Below, one piece after another: positions 44,588-52,230 of a stretch of 64,000 nt of DNA (its first letter is position 1; each line of letters starts with the position of its first letter). The stretch comes from Desulfarculus sp. (GTDB lineage: Bacteria > Desulfobacterota > Desulfarculia > Desulfarculales > Desulfarculaceae): assembly GCA_003605055.1 (NCBI GenBank), contig QZKP01000011.1, positions 1 through 64,000 on the forward strand, read 5' to 3'. Position numbers and translations under genes: made by a program. The notes beneath the pieces are model-generated. The model did not search any database, was not told the DNA's origin, and saw only the letters and a program-made list of their open reading frames with translations.

Positions 44588-44638
44588 CTTAAGGCTTCTT
44601 GACGGGCGCCCCTGCGAGGGTGCCCGCTTCTTTGGTGC

Positions 44639-45775
44639 ATGAGCGAAACACAAGCCACAGCCCGCGTTAGCGACCTGATCCAGATCATGGAAGACTGGGC
44701 CCCGGCCTGGACTGCGCAAGACTGGGACCGGGTGGGGCTCCTGCTGGGCGAGCCCGGGGCCCCGGCGGCCAAGGTCTGGACGGCCTTGGAGCTGGGGCCG
44801 GGGATTTTGGGCCAGGCCTTGGCCCAGGGCGTGCAGATGCTCCTGCTGCACCACCCGCCCCTATTCAGCTCCCTGGAGCGGCTGCGCACGGATGACCCGG
44901 CCACGGCCCGGCTGTTGCGCGCGGCCCAGGCCGGCCTGGCCCTGTTCGCGGCCCACACCAATCTGGATGCGGCCCCGGGCGGGGTCAACGACGCCCTGGC
45001 GGCCCGGCTGGGCCTGGTGCAGACCAGGCCTTTTGCCCCGGCCGGGGCGGGCGGCCAGGTCAAGCTGGTGGTGTTCGCGCCCCCCGAGGCCATGGAGCCG
45101 GTCAGCCGGGCCCTGTTTGGCGCGGGTGGCGGCCGCATCGGCGACTACCGCGACTGCTCTTTCGTGGGACAGGGACTGGGCGCCTACCTGGCCCCGCCGG
45201 ACGGCAGGCCCTATCTGGGCAGCCCCGGCCGGCACCAGCAGGTGGAGGAGCTGCGCCTGGAGGTGATCCTACCCCGGGGCCGCCTAGCGCCGGCCCTGGC
45301 CGCCCTGCGTGAGGTCCATCCCTACCAGGAGCCGGCTTTTGACGTGTACCCCCTGGCCCAGCCGCCGGCCGGCTTTGGCCTGGGCCGGGTGGGCCGCTTG
45401 GCCGCGCCCCAGGACGGCCGGGCCTTTGCCGCCCGGGCCGCGGCTGAGTTGGGCGCCGGCTGGGCGCATGTGGCCGGCGCGCTGCCGCCCAAGCTGGAAC
45501 GGGTGGCGGTGGTGGCCGGCTCGGGCGGCGACCTATTACCCCAGGCGGCCCAGGCCGGCGCCCAGGTGCTGGTCACCGGCGAAGCGCGGCACCATGCGGC
45601 CCAGCAGGCCGCGGACCTGGGCCTGGGCCTGATCTGCCTGGGCCATTACCAGACCGAGGCGGTGATCGTGGAGCCCTGGGCCCAGCGCCTGGCCCAGGCT
45701 ACAGCCGCCCGCGGCCTGCACTGCACAGTGACACCCTGGACCGCCGGGGAGGATCCCTGGCGGCCGGTCTCCTAA
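44639..45775 (+). CDS. Nif3-like dinuclear metal-centre protein (YqfO/DUF34)
   Basis: A 378-residue protein of the GTP cyclohydrolase I type 2/Nif3 family. The metal-binding motifs LLLHHPPLF and AAHTNLDAAPGGVNDALA are near 60-120; the end reads LVTGEARHHAAQQAADLG, followed by LGHYQTEAVIVEPWAQRL. A roughly 100-residue YqfO-type insertion (HQQVEELRLEVILPRGRLAPAL) sits in the middle. The cellular role of the family is not settled; proposed links are metal insertion and folate-like chemistry. ATG start. It precedes a zinc-ribbon protein by 15 bases, a pairing seen widely. Confidence 0.9.
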   Translation: MSETQATARVSDLIQIMEDWAPAWTAQDWDRVGLLLGEPGAPAAKVWTALELGPGILGQALAQGVQMLLLHHPPLFSSLERLRTDDPATARLLRAAQAGLALFAAHTNLDAAPGGVNDALAARLGLVQTRPFAPAGAGGQVKLVVFAPPEAMEPVSRALFGAGGGRIGDYRDCSFVGQGLGAYLAPPDGRPYLGSPGRHQQVEELRLEVILPRGRLAPALAALREVHPYQEPAFDVYPLAQPPAGFGLGRVGRLAAPQDGRAFAARAAAELGAGWAHVAGALPPKLERVAVVAGSGGDLLPQAAQAGAQVLVTGEARHHAAQQAADLGLGLICLGHYQTEAVIVEPWAQRLAQATAARGLHCTVTPWTAGEDPWRPVS

Positions 45776-45790
45776 AGGAGGGACTAAACC

Positions 45791-46519
45791 TTGCTCGAAC
45801 AGATACACCTTTTGATCCGCCTGCAAATCCTGGACAAGACCCTGTTCGACCTGGGCCAGGAAAAAGAAACCATCCCCGGCCGTTTGGCCGCGCTCAGCCA
45901 GGCCGAGGCGGCTTGCAAGGCCGAGTTGGACCGGAACCAGGACGAGTTGGATGAGCTGCTCAGACGGCGCCGGGACCTGGAGGAGATCACCGACAACATC
46001 CGCGCCCGCCTGCGCCGCACCGAGAACCGCTTGATGGGGGCCAAGACCCAGCGGGAGTACCAGGCGGCCAACGCCGAGATAGACGACAACAAAGACGCCC
46101 TCAAGGACAACGATGACCAGCTGCTGGAGGTGATGGAGCGCCAGGAAAAGCTGGAGGCCACGGTGGCCGCGCTCAAGGAAAGATTCGCCCAGGCCAGCGC
46201 CGAAGCCAATGAGCAGCGGGCGGTGCTGGACAAGCGCTATCTGGACCTGGAGGCGGAAACGGGCCGCCTGCAGGCCAAGCGGGGCGAGATCGTGGGCCAG
46301 GTGGAGGCCCCCCTGCTCAAGGAATACGACTTCATACGCCAGGCCCGCGACGGCGTGGCCCTGTCGCCGGTGAGCCAGGGCATCTGCACCGTCTGCCACA
46401 TGGGCATCCCGCCCCAGCAGTACAACGAGCTGCAGCGCATGGACAAGATCATGACCTGCCCCTCCTGCCGCCGGCTCATCTACTGGGCCGACGCCGAGGA
46501 GTTCGCGGGCCAGCCGTGA
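45791..46519 (+). CDS. Coiled-coil C4 zinc-ribbon protein (DUF164/CdsZ-like)
   Basis: A 242-residue protein: a long coiled coil from about 10 to 190 (charged heptads such as LDRNQDELDELLRRRRDLEE) followed by a C-terminal zinc ribbon CTVCHMGIPPQQYNELQRMD then CPSCRRLIYW, providing four Cys ligands. This family member lies next to Nif3-like genes in many bacteria and is proposed to bind nucleic acid or help late-stage regulation; function uncertain. TTG start, supported by AGGAGG 8 bases upstream. Its stop overlaps the RNase H start as GTGA. Confidence 0.88.
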   Translation: MLEQIHLLIRLQILDKTLFDLGQEKETIPGRLAALSQAEAACKAELDRNQDELDELLRRRRDLEEITDNIRARLRRTENRLMGAKTQREYQAANAEIDDNKDALKDNDDQLLEVMERQEKLEATVAALKERFAQASAEANEQRAVLDKRYLDLEAETGRLQAKRGEIVGQVEAPLLKEYDFIRQARDGVALSPVSQGICTVCHMGIPPQQYNELQRMDKIMTCPSCRRLIYWADAEEFAGQP

Positions 46520-46932
46520 GCGCCTCCGCCGCCTCAAGCCTGATCTTGTTCGCCGACGGCGGCTCCCGGGGCAACCCCGGCCCGGCCGGCGCCGGCGCGG
46601 TGCTCTACGACGCGGAAGGCCGCGAGGTGGCCGCCCTATGCCGCTACCTGGGCCGGGCCACCAACAACATGGCCGAGTACACGGCCCTTAACCTGGGTCT
46701 GGCCGAGGCCCAGCGCCTGGGGGCACAGGAGCTGACCATTAAGATGGACAGCGAGCTGGTGGTGCGCCAGCTCCAGGGCACCTACAAGGTCAAGGCCCCG
46801 GGGCTCAGGCCCCTGTACGCCGAGGCCTGCCGGCGGTTGCAGGGCTTCCGGCGGGTGAGCATCATGCACGTGCCCCGGGAGGCCAACCGCCGGGCCGACG
46901 AGCTGGCCAATCAGGCCATGGACCGGCGCTGA
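46516..46932 (+). CDS. Ribonuclease H-like protein (RNase HI family)
   Basis: A 138-residue RNase H fold. The catalytic acids are D14 (FADGGSRGNPG), E54 (NNMAEYTAL), D78 (KMDSELVV) and D128 (NRRADELANQAM), consistent with cleavage of RNA in RNA/DNA hybrids. GTG start overlapping the previous stop. The sequence is of the short, archaeal/YpdQ-like type rather than E. coli RnhA. It ends 27 bases before the rnpB 5' end. Confidence 0.9.
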   Translation: MSASAASSLILFADGGSRGNPGPAGAGAVLYDAEGREVAALCRYLGRATNNMAEYTALNLGLAEAQRLGAQELTIKMDSELVVRQLQGTYKVKAPGLRPLYAEACRRLQGFRRVSIMHVPREANRRADELANQAMDRR

Positions 46933-46946
46933 GAGCCGGAAGTGGT

Positions 46947-46952
46947 TATAAT
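46947..46952 (+). promoter_or_regulatory. rnpB: -10 box of rnpB promoter
   Basis: A perfect TATAAT at 46947-46952, 7 bases before the predicted RNA 5' end at 46959. No good -35 is seen. It overlaps the end of the RNase H gene region, so rnpB has its own promoter. Confidence 0.7.
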
Positions 46953-46958
46953 AAAGGT

Positions 46959-47340
46959 GCCGGGACGGAGCCGGCCGGATGGCCGCGGGCCCCTTCGGGG
47001 GCCGGAGGAAAGTCCGAACACCACAGGGCAGGGTGCTGGCTAACGGCCAGGGGGGGCGACCCCACGGAAAGTGCCACAGAAAACAAACCGCCTCCGCGCC
47101 TGGCGCGGCGGTAAGGGTGAAACGGTGAGGTAAGAGCTCACCAGCTGGGGCGGCGACGCCCCAGGCTAGGCAAACCCCACCCGGTGCAAGACCAAATAGA
47201 GGGGCGTTCGAGGATGGCCCGTCCAAGCCCCTGGGTAGGTCGCTTGAGGCGCCGGGCAACCGGCGTCCCAGATGAATGGCCATCCTCCGGCTTATTGGGC
47301 CGGAGACAGAATTCGGCTTACAGACCGACTCCGTCCCGGC
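46959..47340 (+). ncRNA. rnpB: RNase P RNA, bacterial type A
   Basis: A 382-base RNA. P1 is a 12-base perfect helix, GCCGGGACGGAG (46959-46970) with CTCCGTCCCGGC (47329-47340). The conserved core GAGGAAAGTCCGAAC starts at 47005, followed by the P4 and J-regions (CACAGGGCAGGGTG; GGGTGAAACGGTGAGGTAAG; GGCAAACCCCACCCGGTGCA), and the 3' core AGACAGAATTCGGCTTACAG from 47304. It cleaves 5' leaders of pre-tRNA with RnpA protein. The 3' end is only 6 bases from the ATP-grasp ATG. Confidence 0.96.
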
Positions 47341-47346
47341 TTCCTC

Positions 47347-48165
47347 ATGCCCCAGCGCGAGCAAGCATTGCCCCAGCCCCTGGTCGCCATCGGCGCCCGC
47401 CTGCGGCGCTTCCCCCAGTTCATCACCCTGGGGCTGCGGCCCAACCTGGCCGACTACCCGCCCGCGCACCGGGAGCTGATCCGCCGGGCGCCGGTGATCT
47501 ACTACCCCACCGACGCCTTTGCCGCCCAAATGGCGGTCCTGGGCAAGCGCATCTTCCCCTCCCTGGAGTGCCACCTTTTCGAGGGCGACAAGATAAAGCA
47601 GACCGCCCTGTTCAACCTGCTGGGCCTGCCCCACCCCCGCACCCGGGTCTTTTATGGCCGCCAGCGGGAGCAGATAGGCGATCACTTCCGCTTCCCCTTC
47701 ATCGCCAAGACGCCGCGGGCCTCGTCCTTGGGACGGGGCGTATTCTTGATCCGCGGCCAGGACGACCTAGAGGCCTATCTGGCCCGGCACCCGGTGGCCT
47801 ATGTGCAGGAGTTGCTGCCCATAGAGCGCGACCTGCGGGCGGTGGTGATCGGCTTTGAGCCGATCTGCGCCTATTGGCGGCTGCCGGCCCCGGGCGATTT
47901 CCGCAGCAATCTGGGCCAGGGCGGGCGGGTGGATTTCCGGGACGTGCCGCCCGCGGCCGTGGAGCTGGCCGTGGAGACGGCCCGGGCCGCCAATCTGGAC
48001 GAGGTGGGCCTGGACCTGGCCGTAGTGGAGAACCAGCCCCTATTGCTGGAATTCAACGTAAAGTACGGCCGGCAGGGCCCCCGCCAGGCCGGCATAGACG
48101 TGGTGGAGCTGGTGGCCCGGAAGATACTGGCTGGCCAGCTCCCCCCGGACAGGAGGCGGGCATGA
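47347..48165 (+). CDS. ATP-grasp domain protein (RimK-like)
   Basis: A 272-residue ATP-grasp fold: KRIFPSLECHLFEGDKIKQT, then FPFIAKTPRASSLGRGVFLI (ATP-binding lysine and glycine loop), YVQELLPIERDLRAVVIG and metal-binding LDEVGLDLAVVENQPLLLEFNVKYG. Such enzymes ligate an acid to an amine via an acyl-phosphate. ATG 47347 is used because any upstream extension lies inside rnpB; no ribosome site is visible outside the RNA. Its stop overlaps the next gene as ATGA. Substrate unknown. Confidence 0.8.
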   Translation: MPQREQALPQPLVAIGARLRRFPQFITLGLRPNLADYPPAHRELIRRAPVIYYPTDAFAAQMAVLGKRIFPSLECHLFEGDKIKQTALFNLLGLPHPRTRVFYGRQREQIGDHFRFPFIAKTPRASSLGRGVFLIRGQDDLEAYLARHPVAYVQELLPIERDLRAVVIGFEPICAYWRLPAPGDFRSNLGQGGRVDFRDVPPAAVELAVETARAANLDEVGLDLAVVENQPLLLEFNVKYGRQGPRQAGIDVVELVARKILAGQLPPDRRRA

Positions 48166-48503
48166 GCCGCTGGCAGCAGATTAGGGTGCGCGTAGAGGGC
48201 GTGTACAAGAAGGGCTGGGACAAAGACTTCCCCAACCTGTACCGGGCGCTCACGGGCCTGGACAACACCCTGCTGAGCCAGGACCCGCCCCTGTATGACC
48301 TGGTGCCCTATCTGGTGCGCCTGAGCCAGGAAAAGGACCTGGCGCCGGGCACGGCCCAGGCCCTGCAGGAGCACGGCCCCGGGATCATTGACCTGCACCG
48401 CCAGATCAGCGAGGCCATCGGCGGATGGAAGCTGGGCCAGGCGGAAAAGCTCTTGTATGAGCTGGAGGATAAATTTGTGGAGCTAGAAAAACAAATTGCA
48501 TAG
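48162..48503 (+). CDS. Small helical protein coupled to ATP-grasp gene
   Basis: A 113-residue protein with no family I recognise. ATG 48162 overlaps the ATP-grasp stop and has AGGAGG 6-7 bases upstream. The sequence is soluble and mainly helical, ending in a charged helix (KLGQAEKLLYELEDKFVELE). The tight coupling suggests a partner subunit or substrate of the ATP-grasp enzyme. An AT-rich stretch follows at 48504-48560. Confidence 0.65.
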   Translation: MSRWQQIRVRVEGVYKKGWDKDFPNLYRALTGLDNTLLSQDPPLYDLVPYLVRLSQEKDLAPGTAQALQEHGPGIIDLHRQISEAIGGWKLGQAEKLLYELEDKFVELEKQIA

Positions 48504-48567
48504 CTTATTTAATTTAATATATTAAAAAACATAACTATCTAATTGTTTTTATAACACTCCGCTGCCA

Positions 48568-48636
48568 CTGCCTTGCAGCCATGCGCCAAAACAAGGCAGC
48601 CCGCCGCGGCCGATATCAGTGGCCGTGGCGGGCTGC
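48568..48636. terminator. Convergent-gene terminator with overlapping alternative hairpin
   Basis: A 16-base stem with one G-U pair, 48596-48611 with 48621-48636 (GCAGCCCGCC / GGCGGGCTGC outer arms), ends the minus-strand PagL-like gene (T-rich CTTGTTTT follows on that strand) and the plus-strand 48162 gene. An 8-base hairpin, CTGCCTTG (48568-48575) with CAAGGCAG (48592-48599), shares four bases with the 5' arm, so the two compete. Confidence 0.7.
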
Positions 48637-48694
48637 GCAATTTTATGATCGTTCTGGCAAAAGGGAGGTCCGGGCCCCTCCCCTGCCCCAGTCC

Positions 48695-49249
48695 TCAGAA
48701 GGCGATGGCAAAGCCTATCTGAAGCTGGCTGCTGGTCACGCCGTGGTTGCGGTCGTCCAGGCCGGCGTTACTGATATGGCGCAGACGGTAGCCGAACTCC
48801 AGGCTGGTCTTGTCGCCCAGGGGCAGGCGCAGCCCTACCCCGCCGTAGGACAGGAAGTTGAAGCCAATGCCCAACTCCTGGATATCCAGACTGTTGTAGG
48901 TGGGGCCGATGCCGGCTTCCAGATAGGGCTGCACTTTCACCTTGCCCACGTACAAGCGCAGGCCGGGGATCACGCCCACCTCCACGCCGCTGCCATAGTC
49001 CCAGAAGGTGCCCAGCAGGCCCTCCAGGCGGAAGTCCACCCGGATGTCCTTGTTGTCCACCAGGGGCGCGGCCACGTGGAACAGGAGGCCGGCCTCGTTC
49101 AAGTTGCCGTTGTCAATGTCCATGGACTGGTTGCCGAAGGCGGCCAGGCCCCACTCCTGGAAGAACTTGGCCTGGGCAGCGCCGGGCCCGGCCAGCATGA
49201 GCGCCGCCACCGCGGCCACCAACACCAAATAACGTAAACGTCTAGTCAC
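48695..49249 (-). CDS. PagL-like lipid A 3-O-deacylase (acyloxyacyl hydrolase family)
   Basis: A 184-residue outer-membrane beta-barrel with signal peptide (cleavage near AQAKF). Antiparallel amphipathic strands run to the aromatic C-terminus IGFAIAF. The conserved active-site strand FGYRLRHISNAGL holds H158 and S160. The catalytic Glu expected 12 residues after Ser in PagL is Thr (T172) here. PagL removes the 3-O acyl chain of lipid A. Because a key residue is missing, activity is uncertain. ATG start; overlaps the upstream P1-peptidase gene by 8 bases. Confidence 0.8.
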   Translation of the reverse strand: MTRRLRYLVLVAAVAALMLAGPGAAQAKFFQEWGLAAFGNQSMDIDNGNLNEAGLLFHVAAPLVDNKDIRVDFRLEGLLGTFWDYGSGVEVGVIPGLRLYVGKVKVQPYLEAGIGPTYNSLDIQELGIGFNFLSYGGVGLRLPLGDKTSLEFGYRLRHISNAGLDDRNHGVTSSQLQIGFAIAF

Positions 49250-50261
49250 GGCTACCTCCTTGGAAATTCGGAAGTTGGGGGGTCAATTGGGCGGCGCTGG
49301 GCAGGCCGGCCAGGGGCTCGGCCGAACGCACCGCGTCGTAGATGGCCAGGCGCAGCAGGCGGGAGGCCATGATGCCCAGGCCGTTGAGGTCGGCCTCCAC
49401 TTGGCCCGTGGCCAACACGCAGACCAAGTCGCCGTCAAAGGTGGTGTGACAAGGCCGCACGGTGCGCACCAGGCCGTGGTGGGCCATGGCCGCCACCTTG
49501 CAAGCCTGGCTCTTGTCCAGACGGGCGTTGGTGGTCACCACGGCCAGGGTCGTGTTGTGGCTGGCCTGGCCCGGTTGGCGGAGGTTGCCGGCCAGAAACC
49601 AGGCCGTGGTGTCCGCGAACTGGTGCGCCTCCGGGGCCGTGCGCGCGCCGGCCATGATGCGCCCCTCCTCGTCCAGCACGTCGCCAAAGGCATTGACCAC
49701 GGCCATGACACCCACCCGGAGCCGGCCCACGCTCAGCGAGGCCCCGCCCAGGCCGCCTTTGGTGGCCTGGGCCAGGCCGAAAAGCTTGCCGATGGTGGCC
49801 CCGCAGCCGGCTCCCACGTTGCCCCGGGACATGGGGCCGCGGGCGGCCGCCTGGCAGGCGGCGCGGCCCATGCCCGGTCCGGGACGGATTTTACCCCCGG
49901 TGATGGGCAGGTCGAAGATCACCGCCGTGGGCAGGATGGGAATCTTGATGGGCCCCATGCTTAGGCCCACGCCCTGCTCCTCCAGCCAGGCCGAGGCGCC
50001 GTCGGCCGCGGCCAGGCCAAAGGAGGAGCCGCCCGTGAACAGCACCCCGTGCACCAGAGGCACCAGATGCCAGGGCTGCAAGCCGTCCATCTGGCGGGTG
50101 CCGGTGGCCGAGCCGGCCATGTGCACCCCGCCCACCGCGCCCTGGGGGCAGAGCACCAGGGAGCAGCCGGTGGGGCCGGCCGGGTCTTGGGCGTGGCCCA
50201 CCAAGAAGCCCTCCACCTCGGACGGTGAACCCTGCTGGTTTATTATCATCTCGCTGCTCAT
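49242..50261 (-). CDS. P1-family peptidase (DmpA/aminopeptidase-like)
   Basis: A 339-residue N-terminal-nucleophile-type hydrolase. Family marks are VLFTGGSSFGLAAADGASAW, RGNVGAGCGATIGKLFG, GGLGGASLSVG and the nucleophile region HNTTLAVVTTNARLDK, where cleavage before Thr would expose the catalytic residue. Then HTTFDGDLVCVLATGQVEAD. These enzymes cleave N-terminal or beta-amino acid peptides. Cytoplasmic: no signal peptide. ATG start. Downstream of a divergent glycosyltransferase; overlaps the PagL-like gene by 8 bases. Confidence 0.87.
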   Translation of the reverse strand: MSSEMIINQQGSPSEVEGFLVGHAQDPAGPTGCSLVLCPQGAVGGVHMAGSATGTRQMDGLQPWHLVPLVHGVLFTGGSSFGLAAADGASAWLEEQGVGLSMGPIKIPILPTAVIFDLPITGGKIRPGPGMGRAACQAAARGPMSRGNVGAGCGATIGKLFGLAQATKGGLGGASLSVGRLRVGVMAVVNAFGDVLDEEGRIMAGARTAPEAHQFADTTAWFLAGNLRQPGQASHNTTLAVVTTNARLDKSQACKVAAMAHHGLVRTVRPCHTTFDGDLVCVLATGQVEADLNGLGIMASRLLRLAIYDAVRSAEPLAGLPSAAQLTPQLPNFQGGSRD

Positions 50262-50337
50262 GGGCCGCCTTTTAATCAGACCCGATACTGCCTGCCTGGG
50301 CGCGCATGTGTCAAGTGTGTGATTTGTCAGAGATGGT

Positions 50338-50366
50338 TTGACTTTGCCTGGATAATAGCGTATCAG
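50338..50366 (+). promoter_or_regulatory. Candidate promoter for glycosyltransferase-response regulator operon
   Basis: TTGACT (50338-50343), 17 bases, then TATCAG (50361-50366). It precedes the ATG at 50424 by about 57 bases. Confidence 0.5.
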
Positions 50367-50423
50367 TTATGCCAAATTTATGTTATGACCTCCGGTGAGT
50401 TGGACATTCAGACAGGAGACCTC

Positions 50424-51647
50424 ATGCCTGAGGTGCGCCTCGAGGAGAACCCCAGCAACATAACCCAGGCCGATATGGTGGTGGCCATCCCGTCCTACCG
50501 GGAAGCCGAACTCATCGCCCACCCCACCACGCAGGCCGCGCGGGGGCTCCGCCGCTACTTCAGCGATAAAAACGCCGTCATCATCAACTGCGACAACGAC
50601 TCTGACGACGGCACCAAGGAGGCCTTCTTCAGCGCCGAGACCGAGGGCGTGCCGCAGATATACATTTCCACGCCGCCCGAGGTGCGGGGCAAGGGCAACA
50701 ACTTCCACAACCTGTTCCGCAAGGTGGTGGAGCTGGGGGCCAAAGCGGTGGTGGTGGTGGACGCGGACCTCAAGTCCATCACCCCCCAATGGATCAAGCA
50801 CCTGGGCGAGCCCCTGTTCAACGAGTTCGGCTACGTGGCGCCCCTGTACGTGCGCCACAAGTACGACGGCACCATAACCAACTCCATCGCCTACCCTTTG
50901 ACCAGGGCCCTGTACGGCCGCCGAGTGCGCCAGCCCATCGGCGGCGACTTCGGATTCTCCGGCGAACTGGCCCGCGTCTACCTGGCCAGCCCCACCTGGA
51001 CCGATGCGGTCAGACACTTCGGCATAGACGTCTGGATGACCACCCTGGCCGTGAACCACAATGTGCCCATCTGCCAGGCCTTCATGGGCCGGCCCAAGAT
51101 ACACAAGGCCAAGGACCCCGGCGCGGACCTGGGGCCCATGTTCAGCCAGGTGGTGGGCACCATCTTTGACCTGATGGCGCACAGCGCCGGCTACTGGATG
51201 CGGGTCAAGTGGTCCAAGCCCACCTCCATCTACGGCTTCGGCCTGGGCGAAGTGGAGATGCCGCCGCCGGTCAAGATGAACCTGGGCGTGCTGGCGGAAA
51301 AGTTCCACCGCGGCTTTGACCAGTACCACGAGGTTTGGCGGGCGGTGCTGACCCCGGCCATCATGAACAAGGTGGAGGAGGTGGCCGGCCTGCCCGATGA
51401 GAATTTCGACTTCCCCACCCAGACCTGGGCCAAGCTGCTGTTTGACTTCGCGGTGGCTTATAATAAAAAGGTAATCGACGCCGAGGAGCTCTTGGCCTCG
51501 TTGATCCCGCTCTACTTCGGCAAGACCCTGTCCTACGCGCGCAAGACCGAGCGTATGAGCGTCCAGCAGGCCGAGGAGTTCATCGAAAACGAATGCATGG
51601 TCTTTGAGGAAACCAAACCCTACCTCATTGAGCACTGGATAACCTAG
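50424..51647 (+). CDS. GT-A glycosyltransferase, GT81-like
   Basis: From ATG 50424, which follows GGAG by 5 bases, the product is 407 residues; earlier in-frame ATGs lack ribosome sites. The GT-A fold starts with VVAIPSYREAELI, then INCDNDSDDGTKEAF and the metal-binding D113-A-D115 in VVVVDADLKSITPQW. The acceptor half has PIGGDFGFSGELARVYLASP. Family GT81 enzymes make glucosyl-3-phosphoglycerate or mannosylglycerate, compatible solutes; similar proteins are common in anaerobes. Donor and acceptor are inferred only. Followed by a response regulator 22 bases later. Confidence 0.8.
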   Translation: MPEVRLEENPSNITQADMVVAIPSYREAELIAHPTTQAARGLRRYFSDKNAVIINCDNDSDDGTKEAFFSAETEGVPQIYISTPPEVRGKGNNFHNLFRKVVELGAKAVVVVDADLKSITPQWIKHLGEPLFNEFGYVAPLYVRHKYDGTITNSIAYPLTRALYGRRVRQPIGGDFGFSGELARVYLASPTWTDAVRHFGIDVWMTTLAVNHNVPICQAFMGRPKIHKAKDPGADLGPMFSQVVGTIFDLMAHSAGYWMRVKWSKPTSIYGFGLGEVEMPPPVKMNLGVLAEKFHRGFDQYHEVWRAVLTPAIMNKVEEVAGLPDENFDFPTQTWAKLLFDFAVAYNKKVIDAEELLASLIPLYFGKTLSYARKTERMSVQQAEEFIENECMVFEETKPYLIEHWIT

Positions 51648-51669
51648 AAGCCTCCCGCGAGGAGAGATC

Positions 51670-52044
51670 ATGGCTAAGATCCTTATAGTAGACGACGAAG
51701 AGCACATCAGGTTTCTATATTCCGAGGAGTTGGCCGACGAGGGCTACGAGGTCATAACCGCTGACAGCGGCTATCAGCTCCTGGAGCGCATTGCAAAGGA
51801 AAAGCCGGATCTGGTGGTGCTGGACATCAAGATGGTGGACTATAACGGGCTGGACCTGTTGCAGGACATCCGCAACAAATTTTACGACCTGCCGGTGATC
51901 CTGTGCACGGCCTACGACACCTTCAAGGAGGACATGAAGTCCATCGCGGCCGACTTCTATGTGATCAAGTCCTTTGATCTGACCGAGCTTAAAAACAAGA
52001 TCAAAATGGCCCTGGAAACCAAGCTGCCCCAGGAAGAAAAATAG
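51670..52044 (+). CDS. Single-domain response regulator (CheY/Spo0F-like)
   Basis: A 124-residue receiver domain with no output domain. Acid pocket D8-D9, phosphoacceptor D52 (VVLDIKMVD), Thr80 (LCTAYD) and Lys100 (YVIKS) are all in place, so it should be phosphorylated. It probably relays phosphate or binds a target protein. Its 22-base gap after the glycosyltransferase suggests the relay controls that enzyme or its product, but no kinase gene is in the window. ATG after GCGAGGAGAG. Confidence 0.9.
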   Translation: MAKILIVDDEEHIRFLYSEELADEGYEVITADSGYQLLERIAKEKPDLVVLDIKMVDYNGLDLLQDIRNKFYDLPVILCTAYDTFKEDMKSIAADFYVIKSFDLTELKNKIKMALETKLPQEEK

Positions 52045-52070
52045 CCTTCCGCAGAGCCCAACAGGCCCTT

Positions 52071-52099
52071 GCCCGCCGGAGACCCCGGCGGGCTTTTTT
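52071..52099 (+). terminator. Rho-independent terminator after response regulator
   Basis: GCCCGCCGG (52071-52079) pairs with CCGGCGGGC (52085-52093) across a 5-base loop, then six T residues. Confidence 0.9.
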
Positions 52100-52230
52100 G
52101 TGGACAGGCTAGGTGATTAAAGCCTTGGGGATAGCCCTCGCAAGGACTGAATCAAGTAAGCGACGCCTGCTTGGTTCACGAGATACAGCGGCTGGCAAGG
52201 GTCTGGGCGGGGGTTGCTCTCCCGACGCCC

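Noticed and set aside
44571-44638. Hairpin GGGCGCCC/GGGTGCCC before nif3-like gene as a terminator
   Set aside because: The stem has a mismatch and only a short mixed pyrimidine run follows (GCTTCTTT), so support is too weak.
47184-47346. Open frames running through rnpB and extending the ATP-grasp protein upstream
   Set aside because: The region is structured RNase P RNA with a 12-base P1 helix; coding through it is unlikely.
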